A stretch of 64,000 nucleotides of DNA from Poriferisodalis sp965116715. GTDB lineage: Bacteria; Actinomycetota; Acidimicrobiia; Acidimicrobiales; Poriferisodalaceae. The position numbers were made by a program, and so were the translations under genes. The notes below the pieces were generated by a model, which saw nothing but the letters and a program-made list of their open reading frames with translations, searched no databases and was not told the origin of the DNA. Below, in pieces: positions 10,072 through 24,396 of the stretch; within the stretch, counting starts at the first letter, position 1, and every line of letters begins with the position of its first letter. The stretch spans positions 1,860,001 through 1,924,000 of the forward strand of contig OZ220724.1 in assembly GCA_965116715.1 (NCBI GenBank), given 5' to 3'.

Positions 10072-13000
10072 CTACTGGTCGGTCAATCCGGGGAAGGGAA
10101 TGGCCTCGGGCAGCGGCCCGCTGATGACCGGCGCCGCAGCCTCCAAGCCGGCGGCGAGCCGGAACGCCGTCTCCCAGCCAGTCGGCCGCGCTCCCAGCTG
10201 GGCGATCGCCACCTCCGCCTCCGAGCGCAGCGCTGCAGTGTCTGGCGCATCGAACGACTCATGACCGATGGCACGGGCGAGGCGCACGACGGTCTGGCTG
10301 AGCCGGCTGTCGGTGGCGTCGTTCAAGATCATCACCTGCTCGAACGCCGCCTCCATCGCCGGCAGATCGGCGTCGCGTGCATGTGCCAGGGCCCGCGCCA
10401 CCAGGGCGTTGCGCACATCGACATAGGTGCCGGTGCCGCTGGCCATCGCGAAGCGGGACTGCTCGAGCGCATCCACCGTGCGCCCGGCGGTGGCATAGGC
10501 GATGGCCAGACACGAATGCAGGTAGGTGGACGGCAGGTCGGCGGTGGGCACCGCCTCGAGCGCGTCGATCGCGTCGTGCGCCTGGCCGAGCTGCGCCAGG
10601 GCAAGCCCCAGCGAGACGTCGAGGTCGCGCTGGCCGATCACCGCGGCCTCGCCAGGACTGACCCCCGCCTCGCGCTGCCGCGGGCTCTCGGACGGCTCCC
10701 AGCCGGCACGGGCCAGGTCTTCGGTGACCATCTCAGGCTGGCCCATCTGCGCCGCAGCACCCGCCCGCACCGCCCGGGCGAACCCCTCCAGCGGGCGGCC
10801 GGGCATGTCACTGGCCCGCTGCAGGCACTCGGCCAGCATCGCCCTGCTGCGCTGCAGCTCGCCGACGGCCGCGTAGGCCCGGCCCAGCAATCCTAGCGCC
10901 TGCACCTCGCCGAAGTCGCTGTGCACGTCCCGGAACACCTGCTCGGCAGCCTTGGCCCGCTCGACGGCCTCCGCAGCCCGGCCCGACCACAGGCTGAGCG
11001 ACCCCAGCAGCAGGTCCATCATGGCTTCGGTGAACCGCTCGCCCCGCTCGTGGGCGATGCCATGCACCGAGCGGGCCAGCTCCTCGGCCTCGTCCCGCTC
11101 GCCCGAGTGGAAGCGCAGGAACGCCAGCAGGCCCTCGGCGGTGGCCAGCCCGACCGTGTCGCCCAGGTCGCTGAACCGCTCGATCGCAGTGGTGAGACGC
11201 TCGCCGGCCTCCACGATCAAGCCCTGCTCGAACGACAGCCAGGCAAGATTCTGCAGGCACCACGCCACCCCGCTCTCGTCGCCCAGGTGCGCAAACGTGC
11301 CGTTCGCCTCGTTGATGTACCGGTCGGCGCGGGCGTACTCCCCGGCTCGCAGCGCCGCCAGCCCCCGCAGCCGCAGCGACTCGGCCGCCTCGCGCACCTC
11401 GCCCTGGGTGCGGAACTGGTCCAGCGCATCGGCCAGCAGCTTGTCTGCAGCAGCGTGCTCGTCGTCGGCCAGCGCAACCTCGCCCAGCACCCGCAGCCCG
11501 TGCGCTGCCGCCATCCGGTCGCCGTTCAGCGTGGCGAGCGCCCGGGCCAGCTCGGCATCGGCGTGGGCGCCGTGCAGTTCGCCCAGCCGCAGGCGGGCCG
11601 CGGCCCTGCCCAGCGACATGTCGATGAGCCGCGGGTCGGCGTCGCCCAGCATCTCGATGGCACGCCGGAAGAACTGGGCCGCCGCGTAGTGGCTGTCTCG
11701 GGCGGCGGCCCACTGCCCGGCCCGGCCCAGCCATTCGATCGCCACCTCGGTCATCCCGCCTTCGAACACGTCGCCGTTGTCGGCACCGCTCTGGCCCGCA
11801 ACGCCCTCGCCGGCACCCGACTTGCCTGCCACGGCGTGCCCGGCGTCGGCACCCAGCTCCACCGCCGAGGCGAAATGATCGGCGATCACGCCGACCGAGT
11901 CGCTGGCAGGGTCGTCCCGGTTCTGCGCCAGCCACAGCGCCACGTCGAGGTGCCGCTCGGCCCGGTCGGTCTTGGTGAGCATGCTGTAGGCCACGTCGCG
12001 CACCACGTCGCTGCGGAACGTCCACGCGTCCGCCTCGCTGGTGAAGATGTCCTTGTCGACCAGCCGCTGGAACGTGGCCGGGTCGCCTTCGGCGCTGGTG
12101 GTCGGGTTCGTCGCCGACGTCATCTCCAGCAGCTCGCTGATGGAACCGCCGCCTCCGAGCACCGACGCAGCGTCCACCAGTCGCCGCTCGGGCGAGCTCA
12201 GCGTGTCCAGGCGGGCAGCCACCAGCCCGCGCAGGGTGTCGGGCATCTCCGCCAGCGATCGCTCCTCATGATCGGGGCGGGCACCGGGCCCCACCACCCC
12301 CGACTCACGCAGCAGCACGCACATCTCCTCGAGGAAGAACGGGTTGCCGCCGCTGCGCTCGTAGAGCTGATCGGCCAGGTAGGCGGGAACGCTGCCGCCC
12401 AGCAGCTCGGCGGCCAGCTCCGCGGTGGCCTCGCGGCTGAGCGGGTCGAGGTTCAGCACCACCGTGCTGTGACGGCCCGGCGGCACCGTCCAGCGCTGCT
12501 CGTCCACGTTCCACCTGGCCGTGGTGATGACGACGAACGGCTGGTTCGCCAGCGCTGCCAGCAGCTGCTCGAGCACGCTCAGCAGCCGCTCCTCTGCCCA
12601 GTGCACGTCGCTGAGCAGCAGCACGACGGGCTGGCGGCGCGTCAGGGCTCCCAGGAAGCGGCGCAGGGAGCGAAAGGTGGCCTCGGCCCGCCACTCGATC
12701 TCGGCCGGGTCGCCGCTGCCCACCCGGCTCAGCACGGCGAGCACGACATCGGTGATCTCGTCGATCTCCTCGTAGTTGACCGCGCTGTTCGAACCGTTGT
12801 CGGATTTCAGCACCTCGGCCACCAGCGACGAGATCCGCCGGGTGGCCACCACCGTCGAGTCGCCCGCGCCCACGTCTGCGGCGGCCGCGATGGCATCGCC
12901 CAGGCAGCGCAGCGGGTTCGTCTCGTCGTACGGCAGCGCCATGCTCTCGAGCACCATGGCGTCGTGGCGCTCGGTGGCGCCGTGGGCCGCCTCGCGGGCC

Positions 13001-13782
13001 AGCCGCGTCTTGCCCATGCCGGCCTCGCCCACGATCTGGCACAGTCCCGCACGCCGGCGGGCCACCGCAGTGTCGATCGCCGTCTCCAGCAGGGCGTGCT
13101 CCAGGTCGCGCCCCACCAGCGGCGAGAGCGTGGCGCTGCGGTGGCGGCCGGGCGGCGCCAGCTCGCCGCTGGCCAGGTAGACGGGCACCGGCTCGTCGCG
13201 GCCCCGCAGGCCGATCTCGCCCCGGGGCGTGTAGTTCACGATGCCAACCGTGGCTGCCTGCGTCGTGGGCCCCACCAGCACCTCGCCCGCCTCGGCCAGC
13301 GTCTCGAGGCGGCTCGCGATGTTCACCGTGTCGCCCATGGCCGTGTAGTCGCCGCCCGCCCGCAGCGCCCCCACCAGCACCTCGCCGGTGTTGATGCCGA
13401 TGCGGATCTGCAGGCGAAGACCGCGCTCGGCGTTGAAGGCCTCCAGCGAGCGCTGCATGCGGAAGGCGGCCCGCAACGCCCGCTCGGGGTCGTCCTCGTG
13501 CGCCGTGGGCGCGCCGAACAGCGCCAGGATCGCGTCGCCGATGATCTTGTCGACGGTGCCGCCGAACGCGGTGACGTCAGCCACCAGCCGCTGGAAGCAC
13601 TGGTCGATGAGATGCTTGATCTCTTCGGGGTCGGCGGCCTCGCTCATCGAGGTGAACCCGACGAGATCGGCGAACAGCACCGTGACGACGCGGCGTTCCT
13701 CGGTCTGCACGAGCAGGTTGCCGCAGGTCGGGCAGAAGCGTGCGCCCTGCGGTACCTCAGTAGCGCACGCAGGACACGTCAT
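10072..13782 (-). CDS. Class III nucleotidyl cyclase fused to an AAA-like ATPase and TPR repeats
   Basis: A 1236-residue cytoplasmic regulator. A zinc ribbon opens the protein (CPAC and CPTC, residues 3-20). A class III cyclase domain follows (about 30-200) with metal aspartates in VLFADLVGFT and KIIGDAILALF, and the transition-state pair in VNIASRLE, so it appears catalytically complete. Next is a STAND-like ATPase (about 225-560) with Walker A GEAGMGKTR and Walker B-like LLLSDVHW. The remaining half is a long run of TPR-like helices. It is the first gene of a same-strand run ending with HtrA. The stimulus and the nucleotide product are unknown. Confidence 0.92.
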   Translation of the reverse strand: MTCPACATEVPQGARFCPTCGNLLVQTEERRVVTVLFADLVGFTSMSEAADPEEIKHLIDQCFQRLVADVTAFGGTVDKIIGDAILALFGAPTAHEDDPERALRAAFRMQRSLEAFNAERGLRLQIRIGINTGEVLVGALRAGGDYTAMGDTVNIASRLETLAEAGEVLVGPTTQAATVGIVNYTPRGEIGLRGRDEPVPVYLASGELAPPGRHRSATLSPLVGRDLEHALLETAIDTAVARRRAGLCQIVGEAGMGKTRLAREAAHGATERHDAMVLESMALPYDETNPLRCLGDAIAAAADVGAGDSTVVATRRISSLVAEVLKSDNGSNSAVNYEEIDEITDVVLAVLSRVGSGDPAEIEWRAEATFRSLRRFLGALTRRQPVVLLLSDVHWAEERLLSVLEQLLAALANQPFVVITTARWNVDEQRWTVPPGRHSTVVLNLDPLSREATAELAAELLGGSVPAYLADQLYERSGGNPFFLEEMCVLLRESGVVGPGARPDHEERSLAEMPDTLRGLVAARLDTLSSPERRLVDAASVLGGGGSISELLEMTSATNPTTSAEGDPATFQRLVDKDIFTSEADAWTFRSDVVRDVAYSMLTKTDRAERHLDVALWLAQNRDDPASDSVGVIADHFASAVELGADAGHAVAGKSGAGEGVAGQSGADNGDVFEGGMTEVAIEWLGRAGQWAAARDSHYAAAQFFRRAIEMLGDADPRLIDMSLGRAAARLRLGELHGAHADAELARALATLNGDRMAAAHGLRVLGEVALADDEHAAADKLLADALDQFRTQGEVREAAESLRLRGLAALRAGEYARADRYINEANGTFAHLGDESGVAWCLQNLAWLSFEQGLIVEAGERLTTAIERFSDLGDTVGLATAEGLLAFLRFHSGERDEAEELARSVHGIAHERGERFTEAMMDLLLGSLSLWSGRAAEAVERAKAAEQVFRDVHSDFGEVQALGLLGRAYAAVGELQRSRAMLAECLQRASDMPGRPLEGFARAVRAGAAAQMGQPEMVTEDLARAGWEPSESPRQREAGVSPGEAAVIGQRDLDVSLGLALAQLGQAHDAIDALEAVPTADLPSTYLHSCLAIAYATAGRTVDALEQSRFAMASGTGTYVDVRNALVARALAHARDADLPAMEAAFEQVMILNDATDSRLSQTVVRLARAIGHESFDAPDTAALRSEAEVAIAQLGARPTGWETAFRLAAGLEAAAPVISGPLPEAIPFPGLTDQ

Positions 13783-13861
13783 CGCGGCATTCTAGAAACG
13801 ACGCCGGAAACAGGCCCGCCCGGAGCGGTTCGCGCACGCCCCGAACGGCTGCAGGGGTCAG

Positions 13862-14578
13862 CTATTCGTGCGCGATCGCTTCCAGGATGTCCATCCGCCC
13901 GGCCCGGCGAGCGGGCAGCACGGCGGCCAGCAGACCCGCCACGCCCAGCACCATGCCGACCGCCACGCCCATCAGCCCGCCGAACGTGGCCACGATGGCC
14001 GCCTCCCACCGCACGGCGCGCCGCAGCTGGCGCCGGGTCATGCCCACCGCCCGCAGCAGGCCGATCTCGCGCACGCGCTGGGTGAGCACGATCTGGAACG
14101 TGTTGTTGATGATGAACGCCGACACGAACACCGCGATGAAGGCGAACACCAGCAGGATGGTGGTGAAGAAGTTGAGGACGCTCTGGAACTGCTCGGTCTG
14201 CTCCTCGGCGGCGATCTCCTAGGTGATCACCTCGTAGTCGTGACCCAGAGCCCCGATGGCTGACTGGATGTCATCGACCTCGGTGCCGGCCTCGACCAGC
14301 ACGCGTATCTCCATCACCCCGTCGACGGCTGCGATTTGGCCGCGCAACGAATCGGGGATCGTCGGCCGGTCGGCCTCGCTGCCGATGTCCTGGCGAGCGC
14401 GCACGGTCAGGTCGGTCTCGCCGGCGATGTCCTCTGCCAGATCGCCGAACGTCGAGCGCAGGCTGTCGGTGAGCGCGAACGTGCCCACCACGAACGTCAC
14501 GCCGATCACCACCGACAGCGTGGTGAGCGCGAAGCGGATCTTCTTGTCGAGCAGATTCCGGAAGGCGGGCTTCAGCAC
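13862..14578 (-). pseudogene. Decayed FtsX/MacB-type ABC permease (in-frame TAG, two internal deletions)
   Basis: Reading from the ATG at 14578, the first 119 codons match the N-terminus of the adjacent 859-residue permease (membrane helix, then the LRSTFGDLAEDI region). An in-frame TAG (14221-14219) follows VIT. The same frame then continues as EIAAEEQTEQFQSVLNFF and runs through an FtsX core (FIINNTFQIVLTQRVREIG) to the end EAIAHE. Compared with the neighbour, about 150 residues of the first periplasmic domain are missing, and a second gap joins the middle of the first FtsX domain to the very end of the second. Both gaps preserve frame. A protein from the TAG onward could not form a normal exporter. 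Confidence 0.75.
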
Positions 14579-14601
14579 TGCTTCACCCGCCGAGATCTGG
14601 G

Positions 14602-17181
14602 CTACTCGTCGGCGATCGCGTCGAGCACGTTCATCCGGCTGGCCCTGAACGCGGGGAACAGCGCCGCGATCAGCCCGAACACCACGGAGATCACCAGGAA
14701 GAACACGATCTGGCCGATCGGCACCGAGACGCCGTCGATGATGTCGTCGGGAATCGCGGTGGCAGTGGCGACGCCGAACGCCGCGCCCAGCACCACGCCC
14801 ACCACTGCGCCGTACAGCGACACGGCGGCGGCCTCCCCGAGGATCATGCGAGGCATCTGCCAGCGGGTCATGCCGACCGCACGCAGCAGCCCGATCTCAC
14901 GGATGCGCTCGAAGACCGACAGCGTCAGCGTGTTCACGATGCCGACCAGCGCGATCAGCAATGCGAAACCCAGAAACACGTACACCAGCACGAGCACGGT
15001 GTTGAGGTTGGACTCGATGCTCTCCTGGAACTCCTGGCGGTCTTCCAGCACGGCCTGCGGGTAGCCGTCCAGCACCTCGTCGATGGAGGCACGGGCATCC
15101 TCGGGGTCGTCGATGGCCGATTGCACCATCACGACGTCGTCGAACGCGCTCGTCGCCGCCTGAGCATGCAGCGCGCTGTCGATGAACCAGTTGCTCCAGA
15201 ATCCGCTGCCGTCGAAGATGGCAGTGACGGTCGTCGTGATGCGGTCTCCGCTCACGAAGGTCAGGTCGACCTGATCACCGAGCGACAGGCCGTCGTTGGT
15301 GGCCACGTCGGTGTGGATCATCAGTCCCGTCAGGGGATCGAAGCCGTCGAGGTTGCCCTCGGTCACGTCGATGTTGATCACCTCGTGGAGGTCGGCGATG
15401 CGCGCCGCTGTCACGGTGGTCTCGATGACGGTCGGCACCTGCAACGCATCTGCTTCGATCTGCACGAGGTCGAAATCGAACCCCACCGGGGTGCCGATGC
15501 CGGCGGCGCTGATGTCGGAGCTGAGCGTCTTGGGCAATCCCGCCTGCGTGTCAGCCGTCACGATGAAATCGGCAGTGAACGCGCTGGCCAGGCGCTCGCC
15601 GAAGGACACCTTGAGGGACTGCCCCACGATCGACACCATCGTGACCAGCGCCAGGCCGATCGTGAGCGCCACCGCCGTCGCGGACGTGCGCCGCGGGTTG
15701 CGCGCAGCGTTGGCACGGGCCAGCCGGCCCGAGATCGGCATGATCCATTCCAGCGGCCGCGCGAGCAGCGACACCACCGCTCTGGCCACCAGCGGACTCA
15801 GGACCGACACCGCCACGAAGGTGATCGCGGCACCGGCGCCGAGCGTGCTGAGCTGCGGCGTCGCGCCGTCGAAATCGCCGAACAGGCCGAGACCCGTCAG
15901 CACCAGGCCCACGGCGAGCAGCAAGCCGCCGCCGGCCAGTCGCCACCAGCCGAGGCTCGCCCGCTCGTCGCTAGCGGTGCCCTCTGAGAGTCCCGCCACC
16001 GGAGAGACGCGGGATGCCTTGATGGCCGGCACGAGCGACGCCACCACGGTGAAGCCGACACCCACCACCACCGCCCACAGCACCGTGCGCAGCGTCAGCG
16101 GCAGCGCACCTCCGGGCAGCGATGCCCCCAGCGCGTTGAACAGGCCCTTCAGCCCGAGGGCGCCCAGCATGCCCAGGCCAAGCCCGGCCACCGAGGCGAC
16201 CACGCCGATGATCGCCGACTCGGTCAGCACCGACCAGCGCACCTGCCCCGGCGTGGCGCCGACGGCCCGCAGCAGCGACAGCTCCCGCACACGCTGGCCC
16301 AGCACGATGTTGAACGTGTTGGAGATGATGAACATGCTGACGAACAGCACGATGAACGCGAACACCAGCAGGATCGTCTGGAACGGGCCGATGAACGTCT
16401 CGGTGGCGTCGCTGAACTCCTCGACGGAGTCCTCCGCAGTGAGGACTTCGACGCCGTCGGGCAGCACGGCCTCGATGCGGTTGCGCACTTCGTCGATGTC
16501 CGCGCCCGCCTCGGCACGGGCGCTGATCTGGGTGAATTCGCCGGGATAGCCCAGCACCTCCTGGGCGGTCGGCGTGTCGAACAGCGAGAAGATGGCGCCG
16601 ATGCCGGCGTTCTCGGGGAAGCCGAACTGCGCCGTGCCTGTCAGCGTGAACTCACGCGGGCCGGTGGGCGTGACGACTTGGTACGTGCCGCCGATCTCGA
16701 AGTCGTAGCTGTCGTCGCCATAGGTGGTGACGTCGATGGCGAATTCGTCCCCGCCGACCGGCCAGCGGCCGTCGATCAGGAAGAACTGCGACAGCGACTC
16801 GTCTTCGAGCCAGTTGGCGCCCGCCACCGGCGGGCCGAAGGTGGTGACGGCCTCACCGTTGCCGTCCACCGGGATCACACCGTCCACGAACAGCCCGCCC
16901 TTGGCGATCTCCACGCCGTCGACCGCCGCGATGTCGTCCACCAGATCGGCGGGCACCGCGGGTGACACGGCCTCGGTGATGTCGCCGAATGAGAGCTCGC
17001 CCCGGATGGTGTAGTCCGTGCCGGTGTTGATGTCTTCGGCAAGCCGATCGAAGCCCGAGCGCAGCGAGTCGGCCGTGACGAAGGCCGCCACCACGAAGGC
17101 CACGCCGATGACGATGGTGAGGGCCGTGAGCGCGAACCGGATCTTGTGAGCCAGCAGCGATTTGATGCCGAGTCGCAGCAT
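14602..17181 (-). CDS. FtsX/MacB-type ABC transporter permease
   Basis: An 859-residue permease with an N-terminal membrane helix (about 15-37), a periplasmic MacB-like domain, a first FtsX core (near 275-400) with NIVLGQRVRELSLLRAVGA, a second periplasmic domain, and a second FtsX core at the C-terminus ending NVLDAIADE. This duplicated layout is typical of actinobacterial lipoprotein or peptide exporters. It lies 48 bases after the ATPase gene and with it forms a complete exporter. The cargo is unknown. A decayed shorter copy follows 23 bases downstream. Confidence 0.92.
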   Translation of the reverse strand: MLRLGIKSLLAHKIRFALTALTIVIGVAFVVAAFVTADSLRSGFDRLAEDINTGTDYTIRGELSFGDITEAVSPAVPADLVDDIAAVDGVEIAKGGLFVDGVIPVDGNGEAVTTFGPPVAGANWLEDESLSQFFLIDGRWPVGGDEFAIDVTTYGDDSYDFEIGGTYQVVTPTGPREFTLTGTAQFGFPENAGIGAIFSLFDTPTAQEVLGYPGEFTQISARAEAGADIDEVRNRIEAVLPDGVEVLTAEDSVEEFSDATETFIGPFQTILLVFAFIVLFVSMFIISNTFNIVLGQRVRELSLLRAVGATPGQVRWSVLTESAIIGVVASVAGLGLGMLGALGLKGLFNALGASLPGGALPLTLRTVLWAVVVGVGFTVVASLVPAIKASRVSPVAGLSEGTASDERASLGWWRLAGGGLLLAVGLVLTGLGLFGDFDGATPQLSTLGAGAAITFVAVSVLSPLVARAVVSLLARPLEWIMPISGRLARANAARNPRRTSATAVALTIGLALVTMVSIVGQSLKVSFGERLASAFTADFIVTADTQAGLPKTLSSDISAAGIGTPVGFDFDLVQIEADALQVPTVIETTVTAARIADLHEVINIDVTEGNLDGFDPLTGLMIHTDVATNDGLSLGDQVDLTFVSGDRITTTVTAIFDGSGFWSNWFIDSALHAQAATSAFDDVVMVQSAIDDPEDARASIDEVLDGYPQAVLEDRQEFQESIESNLNTVLVLVYVFLGFALLIALVGIVNTLTLSVFERIREIGLLRAVGMTRWQMPRMILGEAAAVSLYGAVVGVVLGAAFGVATATAIPDDIIDGVSVPIGQIVFFLVISVVFGLIAALFPAFRASRMNVLDAIADE

Positions 17182-17229
17182 GTGGGTTTCCAGTCTGTCT
17201 CGTGCCGGTCGATGCGGGCCGCGAGCCGG

Positions 17230-17988
17230 CTAGGCGCCGAGCTGGTTCATGTGCGCGCGGATGCGCTCGGGCGTCGGGTCGTCGAGTTCGTCCACAATCT
17301 TGCCGTCCACCAGGAACACCACCCGGTCCGCGTACGACGCCGCTACCGCGTCGTGGGTCACCATCACGATGGTCTGACCCATGTCGTCAGTGGCATTGCG
17401 CATGAAGCCCAGGATCTCGGCGCCGGTGTTGAGGTCGACGTTGCCAGTGGGCTCGTCGGCGAAGATCACCTGCGGCTGGCCGGCCAGCGCCCGCGCCACC
17501 GCCACACGCTGCTGTTGCCCGCCCGACAGCTCGCTGGGCCGGTGCTTGAGACGGTCGGCGAGGCCGGTGGCGCCGATCACCTCGTCGATCCAGGCGGTGT
17601 CGCCGCTGCTGCCGGCGAGGTCCATCGGCAGCATGATGTTCTCGATTGCGGTCAGTGTCGGCACCAGGTTGAACGCCTGGAACACGAACCCCACGTTGTC
17701 CCGGCGCAGCAGCGTGAGGTCGCGTTCGGACAGCGTGGACAGGTCGGTCTCGCCGATGAGCACCTGACCCTCGGTCACCCGATCCAGTCCCGCCATGCAG
17801 TGCATCAGCGTGGACTTCCCCGATCCCGACGGCCCCATGATGGCGGTGAACTGGCCGCTGGCGAACGTCACGTCGATGGCGTCGAGCGCCCGCACCGCGG
17901 TGTCTCCCGAGCCGTAGATCTTGGTTGCCGCTATGGCTTGTGCGGCTGCGTGGTTGGGCGGAGCCGCCACCGTCGCTGAATCGGACAC
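17230..17988 (-). CDS. ABC transporter ATP-binding protein (LolD/MacB type)
   Basis: A 252-residue ATPase that drives the neighbouring permease. It shows Walker A GPSGSGKST, a Q-loop region in NVGFVFQAFNLVPT, the signature LSGGQQQRVAVARAL, Walker B VIFADEPTGNVD and the switch histidine in MVTHD. GTG at 17988 is preferred because GGGAGG lies just upstream; the frame stays open to a further start at 18033. Gene order ATPase-permease-permease remnant suggests one transcript. Confidence 0.93.
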   Translation of the reverse strand: MSDSATVAAPPNHAAAQAIAATKIYGSGDTAVRALDAIDVTFASGQFTAIMGPSGSGKSTLMHCMAGLDRVTEGQVLIGETDLSTLSERDLTLLRRDNVGFVFQAFNLVPTLTAIENIMLPMDLAGSSGDTAWIDEVIGATGLADRLKHRPSELSGGQQQRVAVARALAGQPQVIFADEPTGNVDLNTGAEILGFMRNATDDMGQTIVMVTHDAVAASYADRVVFLVDGKIVDELDDPTPERIRAHMNQLGA

Positions 17989-18112
17989 AGTGCCTCCCAG
18001 AGGGGTTGCAGACCGGCGCGCAACTCTACGCACGCCCGACCTGTGCCCACGTTCAGGTTTTTCTCAGAAACGCTGGCAGTGCGCGCCGAGGCTCGCTGAG
18101 CTGGGGCAGAGC

Positions 18113-18523
18113 TCAGGGCTGGATCTCGATGAATCCTGCTGCCGCGAAGTCGTTGTCGAAGGCGAAGGCCTCGCGCAGCCTGCGAGCCCGCATCACCTCG
18201 AAGCTGGCGGCATCGACGAACGAGTAGGCCCGCTCGTCGTGGCGGCGCAGCCAGCGCCACGCCCTCGACTCCTCGTCGGCGGTGACAGTGTGCACGGCCA
18301 GCCTGCCGGCCGACTGAAAGCTCTCTACCTCGTCGAGGAACGCGACCGCGGTGCGGTGGCCGTCGCGGTAGCGCAGGAAGGTCCATGTCTCGCCAGCTAC
18401 CAGATTCGTGGTGAGCAGACGCTCCCCGGCGCCGATGCGCTCACTCATGCGCAGCGCATCGCGATGGCGAGCGTCGTCTGGCAGCGCCCAAGCCACCCAC
18501 CAGCTCGTGTCGACGAACTTCAC
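18113..18523 (-). CDS. vapC: VapC-family PIN-domain toxin
   Basis: A 136-residue PIN-domain ribonuclease. The acidic metal site is visible as Asp5 (FVDTS), Glu45 (AGET), Asp104 (SFVDAASF) and Asp123/Asp125 (FDNDF). VapC toxins cleave tRNA or rRNA when freed from their antitoxin. The start is a GTG overlapping the antitoxin stop (GTGA), the usual translational coupling of these pairs. The RNA target cannot be inferred. Confidence 0.92.
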   Translation of the reverse strand: MKFVDTSWWVAWALPDDARHRDALRMSERIGAGERLLTTNLVAGETWTFLRYRDGHRTAVAFLDEVESFQSAGRLAVHTVTADEESRAWRWLRRHDERAYSFVDAASFEVMRARRLREAFAFDNDFAAAGFIEIQP

Positions 18524-18750
18524 AGGCCGTAGACGATCTCGTCAATCTCGCCGGGCTCGACGCTGATTCCCTTGCTGCCGAAGCCCGCTCGCTCCACCCA
18601 CACCCTCTTGGTCGGCTCAGGCATGCTGTCCGGCAGGACGGCGGCCAACCCGCGCCGGATCAGCTCCGACTTGGAGATTCCCAGCCGTCTCGCCTCCGCA
18701 GCCGCCTCGGCATCAAGCTCGGCGGGCATCGTGATGGTGACGGCCTTCAT
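18520..18750 (-). CDS. vapB: Ribbon-helix-helix antitoxin of the VapBC pair
   Basis: A 76-residue protein with a short N-terminal strand (KAVTITMPAELD) followed by two helices (AAAEARRLGISKSELIRRGL), the classic RHH DNA-binding fold. The C-terminal half is extended and would wrap the toxin. The ATG at 18750 is chosen. It lacks a good ribosome site but is preceded by an imperfect inverted repeat suited to autorepression. The stop overlaps the toxin start by four bases. Confidence 0.88.
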   Translation of the reverse strand: MKAVTITMPAELDAEAAAEARRLGISKSELIRRGLAAVLPDSMPEPTKRVWVERAGFGSKGISVEPGEIDEIVYGL

Positions 18751-18760
18751 GAGCCCAGCA

Positions 18761-18789
18761 TACGTAGTCAATGCGACAGCAACTACATA
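18761..18789. promoter_or_regulatory. Imperfect inverted repeat upstream of vapB, possible operator
   Basis: TACGTAGT (18761-18768) and ACTACATA (18782-18789) form an 8-base inverted repeat with one mismatch and a 13-base spacer, starting 10 bases upstream of the vapB ATG. RHH antitoxins bind such repeats to repress their own operon. No binding evidence is available. Confidence 0.4.
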
Positions 18790-18821
18790 GAAAGCCAGCC
18801 GGCCAGCGGTTTTTCTGGCGA

Positions 18822-23984
<5,163 letters not shown>

Positions 23985-24081
23985 CCGAAGCCATTACTAC
24001 TGCCCCGGTGTCACACCCACCGCCGCAGGTGAGGTTCCCGGTGCTCCCTCAACGCTGCGCGGAATAGACACAGATGCCACA

Positions 24082-24163
24082 GCTGCGGAGGGCGGCAGGA
24101 GACTCTGCGACGTTGCGACCGGCTGGATCGCTGGTCGCAGAGGGTTCTGTCGCCCTCCGCAGC
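24082..24163 (+). repeat. Double-hairpin dispersed repeat, copy 2
   Basis: Outer arms 24082-24100 and 24145-24163 pair over 19 bases (two G-U). A perfect 9-bp inner stem joins CTCTGCGAC (24103-24111) to GTCGCAGAG (24134-24142). Sequence and flanks (left CACAGATGCCA, right GGGCGC) match copy 3 closely. It occupies the gap between the 5' end of lhr and the 3' end of the CDGSH gene. Confidence 0.85.
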
Positions 24164-24192
24164 GGGCGCGCGGATTCGCAGACCCGCGCGAG

Positions 24193-24396
24193 CTAGCTCG
24201 GCGGATTCAGCGTGCCGTCGAACCCCTGGTTGTGGCTGCCATCGCACATCGGCTTGGTGTTCGACTCACCGCACCGGCACAGCGCCACCACCGAGTCGCC
24301 GTCCGACAGCGTGTTCCCTTCGTGGTCCGCGACCTGGCACGGTCCACGCACCAGCAGCGGTCCGTTGTCCAGCACTGTCACCGTGACATCAGCCAT
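24193..24396 (-). CDS. CDGSH iron-sulfur domain protein
   Basis: A 67-residue protein whose second half carries CRCGESNTKPMCDGSH, the complete C-x-C...C-x3-H ligand set of a 2Fe-2S cluster of the CDGSH type. Small stand-alone bacterial members are thought to act in redox or Fe-S transfer, with no fixed pathway. GGGAG sits 7 bases before the ATG. The start overlaps the end of the HelD gene by 8 bases, so the two are probably co-translated. Confidence 0.93.
   Translation of the reverse strand: MADVTVTVLDNGPLLVRGPCQVADHEGNTLSDGDSVVALCRCGESNTKPMCDGSHNQGFDGTLNPPS

Noticed and set aside
10921..14085. Very long plus-strand open frame opposite the cyclase/ATPase gene (similar ones at 24488-28240 and 59637-62123)
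   Set aside because: They mirror strongly supported minus-strand genes, show no domain motifs and are rich in His/Arg/Gln/Val as expected of antisense reading of GC-rich codons.
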